A stretch of DNA of 64,000 nucleotides from Mariniflexile gromovii (GCF_017814435.1 NZ_JAGJCB010000013.1:1-64000), one strand, 5' to 3'. Counted from the stretch's first letter, positions 45,450-54,771 are shown. Translations and numbers: made by a program. Notes: a model not told the origin generated them from the sequence alone.

Positions 45450-45492
45450 GGGTTTCCGGTGAAATTGTCATTCAAAAGACATCGGAAATCCC
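45450..45492. promoter_or_regulatory. Inverted repeat after mutY
   Basis: GGGTTTCCGGTG (45450-45461) pairs with CATCGGAAATCCC (45480-45492) across an 18-base loop. No T run follows, so it may be a weak terminator for mutY or a regulatory site before ssb. TAATTTTG (45613-45620) is the -7 candidate of the ssb promoter further on. Confidence 0.4.
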
Positions 45493-45643
45493 AATACTAA
45501 AAAGATGATTTTAATAAATTCAACATTTTTCATGGGCATAGTTATCGCAATCAAATTTTTTATTAATTTTAAAAAAACGAAAAGCAAGTCGTTAAAATGC
45601 AAAGCAATTCAGTAATTTTGCTATCCTATTAAAAAACAAAATT

Positions 45644-46096
45644 ATGTCTGGAACATTAAATAAAGTAATGCTAATTGGGCATTTGGGCGATGAGGTAAAA
45701 ATGCATTATTTTGAAGGTGGTGGTTGTGTTGGCAGATTTCCATTGGCAACAAACGAAACCTACACCAGTAAGCAAACTAATGAGCGTGTTACCAATACCG
45801 AATGGCATAACATTGTAGTTAGAAATAAAGGTGCCGAAATTTGCGAAAAGTATTTAAGCAAAGGCGATAAAGTATATATTGAAGGCCGATTGAAAACCAG
45901 AAAGTGGCAAGATGAAAGCGGTGCAGAGCGTTATTCAACCGAAATTCAATGTACAGATTTCACTTTTTTAACTACCAAGAAAGAAAGTGAAAGCAATGCA
46001 TCAAACGCTGCGCCAACTACGGCACAAAAACCTGTTGCAAAACAAACTGAAGCTCCAGAGCCAATTGGAGACGAGGAAGACGATTTACCATTTTAA
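45644..46096 (+). CDS. ssb: Single-stranded DNA-binding protein, main form
   Basis: A 150-aa SSB: OB fold (LNKVMLIGHLGDEVKMHYFEG, NTEWHNIVVRNKGAEICEKYL), then a flexible Ala/Thr/Pro linker (about 113-140) and the acidic tip EEDDLPF, which recruits repair and replication proteins. It is complete, unlike the 110-aa SSB at 4978-5310. The conserved position before gldE suggests co-transcription. Confidence 0.96.
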   Translation: MSGTLNKVMLIGHLGDEVKMHYFEGGGCVGRFPLATNETYTSKQTNERVTNTEWHNIVVRNKGAEICEKYLSKGDKVYIEGRLKTRKWQDESGAERYSTEIQCTDFTFLTTKKESESNASNAAPTTAQKPVAKQTEAPEPIGDEEDDLPF

Positions 46097-46144
46097 AAAT
46101 GTCTCGATACAACGAGAGCTCTTTGTTTAACCAAAACCATAGCA

Positions 46145-47449
46145 TTGGATCCTGACCCCGCGAGTTTTAAAAGTTTAATGATTGCAATTGATTTTTCAAT
46201 TGTTTTAGGCGTTGTTTTATTGTTTTTGCTGTTGTTTTTTTCGGCACTTATTTCTGGAGCCGAAGTCGCTCTTTTTTCGCTTTCCAGAATCGATATAGAA
46301 AAAGGATTGGAAGCAAAATCAAGACGCATTCAAATAATAACAAGTTTATTAGAGCGCCCTAAAAAACTATTGGCCACAATATTGGTTGCTAATAATTTTA
46401 TAAATGTTGGCATCGTTATTTTATTTGCCTATTTAAGTAGTGATTTGTTCACTGGAATTGCATCGCCAATACTAAAATTTGTAATTGAAGTAGTTGTAGT
46501 AACCTTTTTAATTTTATTGTTTGGCGAAATTTTACCTAAAATTTATGCCAGCCGAAACAATTTAAAGTTTGCCACTTTTATGGCATATCCCCTAAAAGTT
46601 TTAGATGTGCTTTTGTCGCCCTTAAGTTTGCCTATGCGCAGCATGACCATAACTATCCACAATAAATTAGGAAAGCAAAAATCGAATTTAAGTATCGACC
46701 AATTATCACAAGCTTTAGAGCTTACAAGTAAAGAAGATACTACCAGGGAAGAGCATAAAATATTGCAAGGCATCGTATCTTTTGGTAATACCGATACCAA
46801 ACAAGTTATGCGCCCTAGAATCGATATTTTTGCTTTAAATATCGATCAAAAATATAGTGAGATTATGCCGGAAATAGTGAAAAATGGTTATTCACGAATC
46901 CCGGTTTATAAAGACAGTATAGATACCATAAAAGGGATCCTTTATGTAAAAGATTTATTACCATATATTGATAGAAAACAATTTGATTGGGCTAGCTTAA
47001 TTAGAGAACCATTTTTTGTGCCAGAAAACAAAAAGTTGGACGATTTAATGGCTGAATTTCAAGACAAAAAAGTACATCTTGCGGTAGTGGTTGATGAATA
47101 TGGTGGTACATCGGGGCTTATTTCATTAGAAGATATTATTGAAGAAATTGTAGGTGACATAAGTGATGAGTTTGATGATGAAGATTTAACCTATTCTAAA
47201 CTAGATGACAATAATTATGTTTTTGAAGGTAAAACAGCTTTGAAAGATTTTTATAAAATTATTAAAGTTGAAGACGAAACCGTTTTTGAAGAAAATAAAG
47301 GTGAAGCCGAAACTATTGCGGGTTTTGTTTTAGAAATATTGGGTGGTTTTCCAAAACAAAACAGTAAAATAAATTTTAAAAATTACGTTTTTAAAATAGA
47401 AGCATTAGATAAAAAACGGATAAAGCTCGTAAAATTTACAATAACTTAA
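46145..47449 (+). CDS. gldE: Gliding motility protein GldE
   Basis: A 434-aa CNNM/CorC-like membrane protein. The start is read as TTG at 46145, because it gives a short N-terminus (DPDPASFKS) like those I know for GldE; the next ATG (46178) would also leave the first membrane helix intact. N-terminal DUF21 membrane region (about 15-170), two CBS motifs (MRPRIDIFALNIDQKY ... IPVYKDSIDTIKGILYVKDLL; VHLAVVVDEYGGTSGLISLED) and a C-terminal CorC/HlyC domain. GldE supports gliding together with GldD; gldD follows with no gap. Confidence 0.93.
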   Translation: MDPDPASFKSLMIAIDFSIVLGVVLLFLLLFFSALISGAEVALFSLSRIDIEKGLEAKSRRIQIITSLLERPKKLLATILVANNFINVGIVILFAYLSSDLFTGIASPILKFVIEVVVVTFLILLFGEILPKIYASRNNLKFATFMAYPLKVLDVLLSPLSLPMRSMTITIHNKLGKQKSNLSIDQLSQALELTSKEDTTREEHKILQGIVSFGNTDTKQVMRPRIDIFALNIDQKYSEIMPEIVKNGYSRIPVYKDSIDTIKGILYVKDLLPYIDRKQFDWASLIREPFFVPENKKLDDLMAEFQDKKVHLAVVVDEYGGTSGLISLEDIIEEIVGDISDEFDDEDLTYSKLDDNNYVFEGKTALKDFYKIIKVEDETVFEENKGEAETIAGFVLEILGGFPKQNSKINFKNYVFKIEALDKKRIKLVKFTIT

Positions 47450-48031
47450 ATGAAGCATAGTTTTTACTTATTGGCCGTTATTATCATGTGTTTATCATGT
47501 GGACAAGATTATATACCAAAGCCTAAAGGTTATTTAAGGCTAGAATACCCGGAGGCGCAGTATAAAAACACAAATATAGATGTGCCATTTTCTTTTGAAG
47601 CCAACAATTTAGCTTCAAAAATTAAATATAAAAAGTTAAAGTCGACCAAAGAGAGTTATGGTATTAATATTGAATACCCAACGCTTAAAGGCACTATTTT
47701 CCTAACCTATAAAGCTATAGATGGTGACTCTGTAACTTTAACAGAGTATCTTAAAGATGCCCAAAAATTCACTTTAGAGCATACTATTAAAGCAGATGAA
47801 ATTCCTGTGTTCCCTTATGAAAATAAAAAACGAAAGGTGTATGGTGTTTTTTCTGAAGTAAAAGGAAATGTGGCATCACCAGCGCAGTTTTATGTAACCG
47901 ATAGTGTTAAGCATTTTTTAGTGGGTTCGCTCTATTTTTATGCAAAACCTAATTACGATTCTATTTTACCAGCAGCAAACTATCTGAAAAAAGACATGGT
48001 TCAAATTATGGAATCACTTCACTGGGAATAA
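47450..48031 (+). CDS. gldD: Gliding motility lipoprotein GldD
   Basis: A 193-aa lipoprotein with lipobox LSCG (Cys17) after a short signal segment. The start codon directly follows the gldE stop. Conserved pieces are YIPKPKGYLRLEYPEAQY near the N-terminus and LVGSLYFYAKPNYDSILPA near the end. GldD is required for gliding in Flavobacterium johnsoniae, where it is part of the machinery linked with type IX secretion. A strong hairpin terminator follows. Confidence 0.94.
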   Translation: MKHSFYLLAVIIMCLSCGQDYIPKPKGYLRLEYPEAQYKNTNIDVPFSFEANNLASKIKYKKLKSTKESYGINIEYPTLKGTIFLTYKAIDGDSVTLTEYLKDAQKFTLEHTIKADEIPVFPYENKKRKVYGVFSEVKGNVASPAQFYVTDSVKHFLVGSLYFYAKPNYDSILPAANYLKKDMVQIMESLHWE

Positions 48032-48066
48032 AAAAAGCTTCTTAATTTCAAATTAAGAAGCTTTTT
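48032..48066. terminator. Bidirectional terminator of gldD
   Basis: Nearly perfect palindrome AAAAAGCTTCTTAA ... TTAAGAAGCTTTTT immediately after the gldD stop. It also faces the convergent HMA lipoprotein gene. Confidence 0.92.
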
Positions 48067-48084
48067 ATTAAAAGTATTTTAAGG

Positions 48085-48579
48085 TTATGCACTCTTTTTT
48101 GCTGTGCAACATTCTTTTTTACAATCACTTGAACAGGCTGTTTTTTCAGCTTCGGTTTTATCGGTACAACATGCCTTTTTACAATCTGCATCACAACTTG
48201 ATTTATCAGAATGGCCACTTTTCATATCCTTAACGGTATAAGTATCTGAAACTTTAGTAACGGTTTGTTCTAATAATGCAGGGGTTACTTTTGCTTCATC
48301 ATATTCAACCATAGCTAGTTTTTTGTCAAAATCAACAGAGGCAGATTTTACGCCATCCATTTTTGCAATTTTCTTTTCAATGGTTTTTGCGCATCCCATG
48401 GCACACGTCATACCCTCAATGGTGAATTCTGCTTTAGCATAAGTGGCATTTGGGTTTAGGGTGTGGGTAGCTTCGTTTGCAACTTCAACCGTTTTTACTT
48501 CTGGTTTGTTTTCGTTTTTGCAGCTCATAGCAAATAATGCTATAACCCCAATTATCATGATATTTTTTAGAGATTTCAT
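48085..48579 (-). CDS. HMA-domain lipoprotein with Cys-rich tail
   Basis: A 164-aa product. ATG at 48579 is chosen over an upstream ATG at 48606 because it begins a lipoprotein signal (MKSLKNIMIIGVIALFAMSC, Cys20). A heavy-metal-associated fold follows (AEFTIEGMTCAMGCAKTIEKKI ... VSASVDF in spirit, with FDKKLAMVEYDEAKVTP). The metal motif is C-x3-C (TCAMGC) rather than the usual C-x2-C. The tail carries two similar Cys blocks (CDADCKKACC and CSSDCKKECC). It probably buffers copper or another soft metal at the cell envelope, which is inference. Confidence 0.82.
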   Translation of the reverse strand: MKSLKNIMIIGVIALFAMSCKNENKPEVKTVEVANEATHTLNPNATYAKAEFTIEGMTCAMGCAKTIEKKIAKMDGVKSASVDFDKKLAMVEYDEAKVTPALLEQTVTKVSDTYTVKDMKSGHSDKSSCDADCKKACCTDKTEAEKTACSSDCKKECCTAKKSA

Positions 48580-48758
48580 TGTTTTTATGTATTTAATTTC
48601 AAGCAAATTTACTAAATAATGAGGTTTGTTAATTGGAAATTAATATTAAATGCGCGTTAAAATTATTTTTTTACCAAATTTTTCACGAAATTTAGTAGCA
48701 TAAATGGTTATTGGTCAAATTTCCATGATGTTTAGTTATTAAATTAAATACTTAGAAT

Positions 48759-49202
48759 ATGAAAAAAATATCGCTTCCTATTAGGTTTGGACTTGTTACA
48801 AGTGCTGTATTAATTGCTTATTTTTTAATTTTAGCATTATTTAACAAGCATACTAATCCGGTTTTTAGTTTTTTCAATGCTGTAATAACGGCATTTGGAA
48901 TTTACGAAGTTATACGATTAAGCAAACTTGAAAATCCAGAAGCGTTTTCATATGGTGAAGGTTTTAAAATAGGCCTCATTACAGGTTTTGTTGCTACTGT
49001 ATTATTTACCGTTTTCTTCTTATTTTATGCTACTGAGTTTAGTCCGGGTTTTCTACCCGAATTACTTAAAGAAATGCATGGAGGCCTTGGCGCCGATGTT
49101 GGTTTGGTAACCTTTGTAGTAGCCATTATGGGGTTTGCAACCACGGTAGTTTCTACGCTTACTGTTATGCAACTTTTTAAAAACAGTAAAAATCTTGCCT
49201 AA
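48759..49202 (+). CDS. DUF4199 membrane protein
   Basis: A 147-aa protein with four membrane helices: FGLVTSAVLIAYFLILALF, VFSFFNAVITAFGIYEVI, GFKIGLITGFVATVLFTVFF and GLVTFVVAIMGFATTVVSTL, and the FSYGEGFKIGL turn typical of DUF4199 proteins of Bacteroidetes. Function unknown. It stands alone before the rplU promoter. Confidence 0.85.
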   Translation: MKKISLPIRFGLVTSAVLIAYFLILALFNKHTNPVFSFFNAVITAFGIYEVIRLSKLENPEAFSYGEGFKIGLITGFVATVLFTVFFLFYATEFSPGFLPELLKEMHGGLGADVGLVTFVVAIMGFATTVVSTLTVMQLFKNSKNLA

Positions 49203-49216
49203 AAAAAACAAAACGT

Positions 49217-49246
49217 TTGTAGATTAATTAAATAGCAGTATATTTG
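49217..49246 (+). promoter_or_regulatory. rplU-rpmA promoter
   Basis: TTG (49217-49219), 19-bp spacer, TATATTTG (49239-49246): a near-perfect Bacteroidetes promoter 44 bp before the rplU start. Confidence 0.85.
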
Positions 49247-49289
49247 CACTCATTTTTGAACAAAAATTAATTAATAAACACGTTACGCT

Positions 49290-49955
49290 ATGTACGCAAT
49301 TGTAGAGATAGCAGGGCAACAATTTAAAGTTGTTAAAGACCAAAAGGTTTTTGTACACCGTTTACAAACAGAAGAAGGAAAGCAAGTGGCTTTTGATAAT
49401 GTTCTTCTAATTGGTGATGGTGACAATGTAACTGTAGGCGCCCCAGCTATAGACGGAGCTCAAGTAGGAGCAAAAGTCTTAAAGCACCTTAAAGGTGATA
49501 AAGTTATAGTTTTCAAAAAGAAAAGACGTAAAGGTTACCGCAAGAAAAACGGTCACCGTCAATCTTTAACTGAAATTGTAATAGAAAGCATTGCTGCTTC
49601 TGGAGCTAAAAAAGCTACGCCAGCAAAAGCAGAGAAAAAAGTTGAAGCTAAAGTAGAAGCTGCTGCGCCAAAGGCAGCTGCAAAAAAAGCAACAGCAAAA
49701 GCTGATGATTTGAAAAAAATCGAAGGTGCTGGACCTAAAGCTGCTGAAGCCTTAGTAAATGCAGGTTTAGATACTTTTGCTAAAGTTGCAAAAGCAAAAC
49801 CAGAAGAATTAAGTGCAATTCTTACTGAAGCTAGCTCAAGATTATCTCATATTGTTACTGACACTTGGCCGAAGCAAGCTAAATTAGCTGCTGATGGTAA
49901 ATGGGATGAATTAAAAGAATTACAGGACAAATTAGATGGTGGTATTGAAAAGTAA
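49290..49955 (+). CDS. rplU: Ribosomal protein L21 with HhH extension
   Basis: A 221-aa product, about twice the usual L21 length. Residues 1-103 are L21 ([20 protein letters not shown]; the end [17 protein letters not shown]). An Ala/Lys-rich linker (about 110-145) leads to a C-terminal helix-hairpin-helix-type domain ([20 protein letters not shown] ... [16 protein letters not shown]). This extension is seen in Flavobacteriia L21 and may contact rRNA or other nucleic acid; its role is not established. It is followed by rpmA after 44 bp, the universal rplU-rpmA order. Confidence 0.95.
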   Translation: MYAIVEIAGQQFKVVKDQKVFVHRLQTEEGKQVAFDNVLLIGDGDNVTVGAPAIDGAQVGAKVLKHLKGDKVIVFKKKRRKGYRKKNGHRQSLTEIVIESIAASGAKKATPAKAEKKVEAKVEAAAPKAAAKKATAKADDLKKIEGAGPKAAEALVNAGLDTFAKVAKAKPEELSAILTEASSRLSHIVTDTWPKQAKLAADGKWDELKELQDKLDGGIEK

Positions 49956-49999
49956 TTTTCAAAAAACACTTAATATTAACAATATAAAAACTTAAGACA

Positions 50000-50260
50000 A
50001 TGGCTCATAAAAAAGGAGTAGGTAGTTCTAAGAATGGTAGAGAATCAGAATCAAAACGCTTAGGTGTTAAGATTTTTGGTGGTCAAGCTGCTATTGCTGG
50101 AAACATTATCGTAAGACAAAGAGGTAATACACACCACCCAGGTGAAAACGTGTATTCTTCAAAAGATCATACATTACACGCTTATGTAGATGGCGTTGTA
50201 AAATTCACAAAGAAAAAAGATAACAAATCTTATGTTTCTGTAGTGCCTTTCGAGGTTTAA
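50000..50260 (+). CDS. rpmA: Ribosomal protein L27
   Basis: An 86-aa L27. The N-terminus ([20 protein letters not shown]) starts directly with the conserved AHKKG sequence, with no cleavable leader as found in Firmicutes. The rest, [21 protein letters not shown], is typical. The N-terminal tail reaches the peptidyl-transferase centre of the 50S subunit. Confidence 0.97.
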   Translation: MAHKKGVGSSKNGRESESKRLGVKIFGGQAAIAGNIIVRQRGNTHHPGENVYSSKDHTLHAYVDGVVKFTKKKDNKSYVSVVPFEV

Positions 50261-50285
50261 GAAATAATTTTCTTTTAAAAAACAA

Positions 50286-50314
50286 GCCCTTTCTGGAGAC
50301 AGAGAGGGTTTTTT
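50286..50314 (+). terminator. Terminator of rplU-rpmA
   Basis: Stem CCCTTTCTG / CAGAGAGGG with a 4-base loop and six T, 26 bp after rpmA. Nearly the same hairpin occurs after the phytase gene (54371). Confidence 0.88.
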
Positions 50315-50475
50315 ATTGGTTTCAACTGGTTTTTTCCATAAAGTTTTGTAATTGTTAATTTAATGCAAAGTATGATGAATTCCTTTTCATACTTAACTGT
50401 AGCTTAAAAATGCATTAAAGTGTTTTGCTTCATTGTTTTGTTATTTCGCTCAAATAATTAATCAACAAAACAAAC

Positions 50476-53319
50476 ATGAAAAAACACTATGTATTTTTAT
50501 TATTAATGCTCATATCATTTGGGGTATTTGCGCAGAATGGAAATATACGAGGCGTTATTGCCGACGACAACGGAATTACAGTTCCAGGAGCCAATGTTAT
50601 TATAGAAGAACTTAATAAAGGAGCGGTTTCAGATTTTGATGGAAGTTTCATTTTAGTTAATATTCCTGAGGGGACTTATAATCTTTTGATTAAATATTTA
50701 GGGTATGCGGATTTTAAAAAAGAAGTTATTGTTTCAAATGGGAAAACAAGCACTTTAAATGTAACATTAAAATCTAACAATACTGAATTGGATGAAGTTG
50801 AAGTTACAGGGTATTCTTTAGGTAGTCAAGCCAGAGCTTTAAACACTCAAAAAAATAAACAAAATATTACCAATATCGTTTCAACCGATCAAATCGGTAA
50901 ATTTCCAGACGCAAATATAGGCGATGCCGTAAAACGTATCCCAGGTATTACCATGCAGGTAGATCAGGGTGAAGCACGTAATATTATCATTCGTGGTTTA
51001 TCACCTCAATTAAATTCGGTAACCTTAAATGGAAGTCGTATTCCTTCCGCAGAAGGCGATAACCGAAATGTACAAATGGATCTAATTCCTGCGGATATGA
51101 TCCAAACCGTTGAAGTTAATAAAGCGGTCACCCCAGATATGGATGCCGATGCATTGGGTGGTTCGGTTAATTTAATTACAAAAACATCGCCACAAGGTTT
51201 CCGCTTGTCTGCTACAGGTGGTTCTGGGGTAAATTTTATTACAGATAAAAGAATACTTAACGGCTCATTTTTACTAGGGGATAGAAGCAGTAATGGAAAA
51301 TTTGGATACATGCTTTCTGCATCTTTCAACGATAACGACTTTGGGAGTGATAACGTTGAGGCAGAATGGGAAGATGAATTTGAATACAATGCTTTTGATG
51401 ATGAAGATAATTTAGAAGAAGTAAATGTAAACCCGTATGCAAAAGTTTCTGAAATTAGAGAGTATTTGGTACAACGTATTCGCCGTAGTTTTTCAGCAAA
51501 TTTTGATTATAAATTAAATGAAAATAATAATATTTATTTCAAGTCTATTTATAACTGGAGAGATGACCGCGAAAACAGATTTGCCTTTTCTCAAGAAATT
51601 TTAGATGGAGAAGATATTGAACCGGGTGATTTTACAGTTGATGGGATCGGTAATTTAACGTCGTTTCCTATTGAGGCTAAAAGACAATCAAAAGGAGGTA
51701 TTGATAACAACCGTAATAAAAACAGACGTTTAGAAGACCAACGAATGTTTAACTTTAGTTTAGGAGGTGAACATTTAGCAAATAAACTGCAAATAGATTG
51801 GATGGCTTCATTTGCTAAAGCTTCAGAAGAACGTTTAAACGAGCGTTATTTAGAATATGAAAGTGAGTATGGCATAGCATTCAACAATAACGCAGATAAG
51901 CCGTCATTCACACCTTTGGATACTAATGATGCAGCTTTCGATATTTTCGAATTTGGAGAATTAACAGAAGAAAATCAATATACAGAAGAAAAGGATTTTA
52001 ATTTCTTTACCAATTTTAAATTGCCGCTAAATATCTTTCAACAAGAAGATGGTTTTTTAAAGTTTGGTGTGCGCGCCAGAGTAAAAAATAAAAACAGGGA
52101 TAATGATTTTACAGAATATAGCCCTGAAACTTCGGATTTAGATTTTTTAGGCGATGTGCCAACACGCAATTATTCAGATAAAGACTTTTTAGCAGGTAGC
52201 CAATATGCCGTTGGAAATTTTGCAACTCCAGAGTATTTAGGTACTTTAAATTTATACGATGCAGCTCAATTTGAAGCTGAAGACCTTCCTGAAGAATACC
52301 TTACTGCCAATTTTGATGTCGATGAGAATGTGTTTGCAACCTACGCCATGACCAACCAAAAACTATCAGATAAATTGAGTGTGCTTTTTGGTGTAAGATT
52401 AGAGCATACAAAAATTAACAGTTTAGGAAATGAATTGATTTTTGATGAAGATGGCGATTATGCCGGAACTACCGAGTTAAAAGACGAAAATTCATATACA
52501 AACATCTTACCTGGTTTACATTTTAAATACAATGTGTCCGACAATACTGTGTTGCGTTTTGCGTGGACAAATACTTTGGCAAGACCAAACTACGTAGATT
52601 TAGTGCCTTATCAAGAAGTTAATAACGAAGATGAAGAAATTTATTTAGGTAATTCAGAATTAAACCCAACCACATCTATGAATTTTGATGTGATGGCTGA
52701 ACATTATTTCAAATCTGTTGGTATCATTTCTGCGGGTCTGTTCTATAAAGACATTCAAGACTTTGTATACACAAGTCAGTCAGAAGACACCAATGGTTAC
52801 GAAGTATACCAGCCATTAAATGGCGATGGAGCTACAGTGTTCGGAACTGAGTTTTCTTTACAACGCCAGTTAGACTTTTTGCCAGGTTTTGCAAAAAACT
52901 TCAGCATTTATTTAAATTACACCTATTTAACATCTGATGCTAAAGGTGTTAAAAATGAAGATGGCGAAGAGCGCAACGATTTAGATTTGCCACAAACAGC
53001 ACCAAACATGTTTAATGCCTCTTTAGGTTATGCAACTAAAAAATTAAGTTTGCGTTTATCTGGAAATTATTCCGATGCTTATATTGATGAAATTGGCGGT
53101 CGTGCTTTTGAAGACAGGTATTACGATGAGCAATTCTTTTTAGATTTCAACGCCAACATCTCCATAAACAAAAACTTGAGTCTGTATGCCGATTTAAACA
53201 ATATTACCAACCAACCGTTGCGTTATTTTCAAGGTGTAAAGTCTAGAACCATGCAAATGGAATATTATGGCAGACGCTTAACCTTTGGTTTAAAATATGA
53301 TTTGTTTAAGAAAAACTAG
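50476..53319 (+). CDS. TonB-dependent receptor (phytase-linked)
   Basis: A 947-aa outer-membrane receptor. Signal peptide (MKKHYVFLLLMLISFGVFAQ), a carboxypeptidase-like beta-sandwich domain (about 23-105, GNIRGVIADDNGITVPGAN), plug domain (DQIGKFPDANIGDAVKRIPG, RGLSPQLNSVTLNG) and a long barrel ending in an aromatic strand (RRLTFGLKYDLFKKN). The phytase gene starts 9 bp after the stop. The pair suggests uptake of inositol phosphates, their metal complexes, or phosphate released from them. TonB energises transport from the inner membrane. Confidence 0.93.
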   Translation: MKKHYVFLLLMLISFGVFAQNGNIRGVIADDNGITVPGANVIIEELNKGAVSDFDGSFILVNIPEGTYNLLIKYLGYADFKKEVIVSNGKTSTLNVTLKSNNTELDEVEVTGYSLGSQARALNTQKNKQNITNIVSTDQIGKFPDANIGDAVKRIPGITMQVDQGEARNIIIRGLSPQLNSVTLNGSRIPSAEGDNRNVQMDLIPADMIQTVEVNKAVTPDMDADALGGSVNLITKTSPQGFRLSATGGSGVNFITDKRILNGSFLLGDRSSNGKFGYMLSASFNDNDFGSDNVEAEWEDEFEYNAFDDEDNLEEVNVNPYAKVSEIREYLVQRIRRSFSANFDYKLNENNNIYFKSIYNWRDDRENRFAFSQEILDGEDIEPGDFTVDGIGNLTSFPIEAKRQSKGGIDNNRNKNRRLEDQRMFNFSLGGEHLANKLQIDWMASFAKASEERLNERYLEYESEYGIAFNNNADKPSFTPLDTNDAAFDIFEFGELTEENQYTEEKDFNFFTNFKLPLNIFQQEDGFLKFGVRARVKNKNRDNDFTEYSPETSDLDFLGDVPTRNYSDKDFLAGSQYAVGNFATPEYLGTLNLYDAAQFEAEDLPEEYLTANFDVDENVFATYAMTNQKLSDKLSVLFGVRLEHTKINSLGNELIFDEDGDYAGTTELKDENSYTNILPGLHFKYNVSDNTVLRFAWTNTLARPNYVDLVPYQEVNNEDEEIYLGNSELNPTTSMNFDVMAEHYFKSVGIISAGLFYKDIQDFVYTSQSEDTNGYEVYQPLNGDGATVFGTEFSLQRQLDFLPGFAKNFSIYLNYTYLTSDAKGVKNEDGEERNDLDLPQTAPNMFNASLGYATKKLSLRLSGNYSDAYIDEIGGRAFEDRYYDEQFFLDFNANISINKNLSLYADLNNITNQPLRYFQGVKSRTMQMEYYGRRLTFGLKYDLFKKN

Positions 53320-53328
53320 ATAGCAAGC

Positions 53329-54348
53329 ATGAATAAAATAAAAGTAAATATCGTTTTTGGATTAACTGTTTTGTTATTGGCATGTACTGCTAAATTGCCG
53401 GAAATAGTGGCCACTACCATAACGGAAAAAACGCCACACGATACCGACGATCCTGCTATTTGGATTAATAAAAACAATCCAGAAGCCAGTATTGTTTTTG
53501 GAACCGATAAGGATGAGGTGAATGGCGGTGTATATGCATTCGATTTAGATGGGAAAATTATTAAAGGGAAAAGCATCACAAACATCAGCTATCCTAATAA
53601 TGTGGATGTAGAATATGGTTTCAAATTAACCGATTCTACTTTAACCGATATCATAGTGTTTTCTGAAAGGGAAAAAAACCAAATTCGTTTATTTTCCGTT
53701 CCAGATATGAAACCTTTAGATAATGGCGGTTTTAAGGTTTTTGAAGCTGAAACCACTATTGAAATGAAACGCCCTATGGGTGTGGCTCTTTATAAAAATC
53801 CTGAAACAGGAAGTATCACGGTTTTTGTTAGTAGAAAGAATGGTCCACAAAAAGGTTATTTATATCAATATGAATTGGTTTCAGACTCTTTAGGTGTGAA
53901 AGCTAATTTACTTAGAAAAATAGGAAACTTTAGCGGACAAAAAGAAATTGAAGCCATTGCGGTTGATGATGAGGCGGGTTTTATTTATTACTCCGATGAA
54001 GGTGTAGGCATTAGAAAATACCATGCAAATCCAGAAAATGGAGATGCTGAAATAGCTCTTTTTGGTGGCGAACATTTTAAAGATGATATTGAAGGGATTG
54101 CCATTGCAAAATATCAAGATAGAGGCTATTTAATAGTGTCTAACCAACAAGCGCATACCTTTAATATTTTTAATTTAGAAACGAATGCATTTATAAAAGA
54201 GCTGAATTTAGGAACACTTGAAACCGATGGTTGCGATGTTACAACAACACCTTTGGGAAGCAAGTTTCCAAAAGGATTGTTTGTAAGTATGAACGATAAA
54301 AAGGATTTCTTTTTTCATGATTTAGAAAAACTTAAATTAACTGAGTAA
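53329..54348 (+). CDS. Beta-propeller phytase, lipoprotein
   Basis: A 339-aa enzyme. The lipobox LLACT (Cys19) suggests a lipid-anchored envelope protein. Beta-propeller phytase signatures are DTDDPAIWIN near the start of the mature part, YPNNVDVEYGF, RPMGVALYKNP, QKEIEAIAVDDEAGFIYYSDE and FKDDIEGIAI; many acidic residues would bind Ca2+. It releases phosphate from inositol hexakisphosphate. Coupled to the TonB receptor gene 9 bp upstream. Confidence 0.92.
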   Translation: MNKIKVNIVFGLTVLLLACTAKLPEIVATTITEKTPHDTDDPAIWINKNNPEASIVFGTDKDEVNGGVYAFDLDGKIIKGKSITNISYPNNVDVEYGFKLTDSTLTDIIVFSEREKNQIRLFSVPDMKPLDNGGFKVFEAETTIEMKRPMGVALYKNPETGSITVFVSRKNGPQKGYLYQYELVSDSLGVKANLLRKIGNFSGQKEIEAIAVDDEAGFIYYSDEGVGIRKYHANPENGDAEIALFGGEHFKDDIEGIAIAKYQDRGYLIVSNQQAHTFNIFNLETNAFIKELNLGTLETDGCDVTTTPLGSKFPKGLFVSMNDKKDFFFHDLEKLKLTE

Positions 54349-54370
54349 ATCATATTTGCTAAATATTTTA

Positions 54371-54402
54371 AAACCCTTTCTGGAAACAGAAAGGGTTTTT
54401 TA
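54371..54402 (+). terminator. Terminator of the receptor-phytase unit
   Basis: Stem CCCTTTCTG / CAGAAAGGG with GAAA loop and six T, 25 bp after the phytase stop. Confidence 0.9.
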
Positions 54403-54489
54403 TTGATTTTATTGAAAAAATTTATTAACTTAGACATATTGCATTACGCATTTGCAATTAAGTATTGTTTCACTAAAAAATTATTGTTT

Positions 54490-54765
54490 ATGCTTCCACC
54501 ATTTAGATCTGAAATTAGAAATTCTCCATCGCAGCAAACTATTAAGATATATTTGAGTGATGAGTCTTTAGATGGTAAGATTAAAAAACATTTAGAGCAT
54601 TTCACCGAAATAGAATCTATTGAAATAAGTGATACTGTAGAGCAAAATCGTGCGGATGAAAATTTGACCATTTTTTTAAAAGACTCGGTAGATATTAATA
54701 GAATGAAAGCGTCTATTGATTCTAGTTTGTGGTGGTATTTTGAAAAAGATATGGTTGATGAATAA
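54490..54765 (+). CDS. Hypothetical 91-aa protein
   Basis: ATG at 54490 is preferred to the upstream one at 54403, which overlaps the phytase terminator. The product (MLPPFRSEIRNSPSQQTIKI ...) is acidic, with an alternating beta-alpha pattern (TIKIYLSDESLDGKIKKHLE, SIEISDTVEQNRADENLTIF, IDSSLWWYFEKDMVDE). It resembles a small ferredoxin-like or metal-transport-like fold in shape only; I do not recognise a family. It ends 6 bp from the convergent vsr gene. Confidence 0.55.
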   Translation: MLPPFRSEIRNSPSQQTIKIYLSDESLDGKIKKHLEHFTEIESIEISDTVEQNRADENLTIFLKDSVDINRMKASIDSSLWWYFEKDMVDE

Positions 54766-54771
54766 CATATT

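Noticed and set aside
50433-50615. 60-codon frame at the start of the TonB receptor gene
   Set aside because: It overlaps the receptor's signal peptide region in another frame and lacks a plausible start context or domain.
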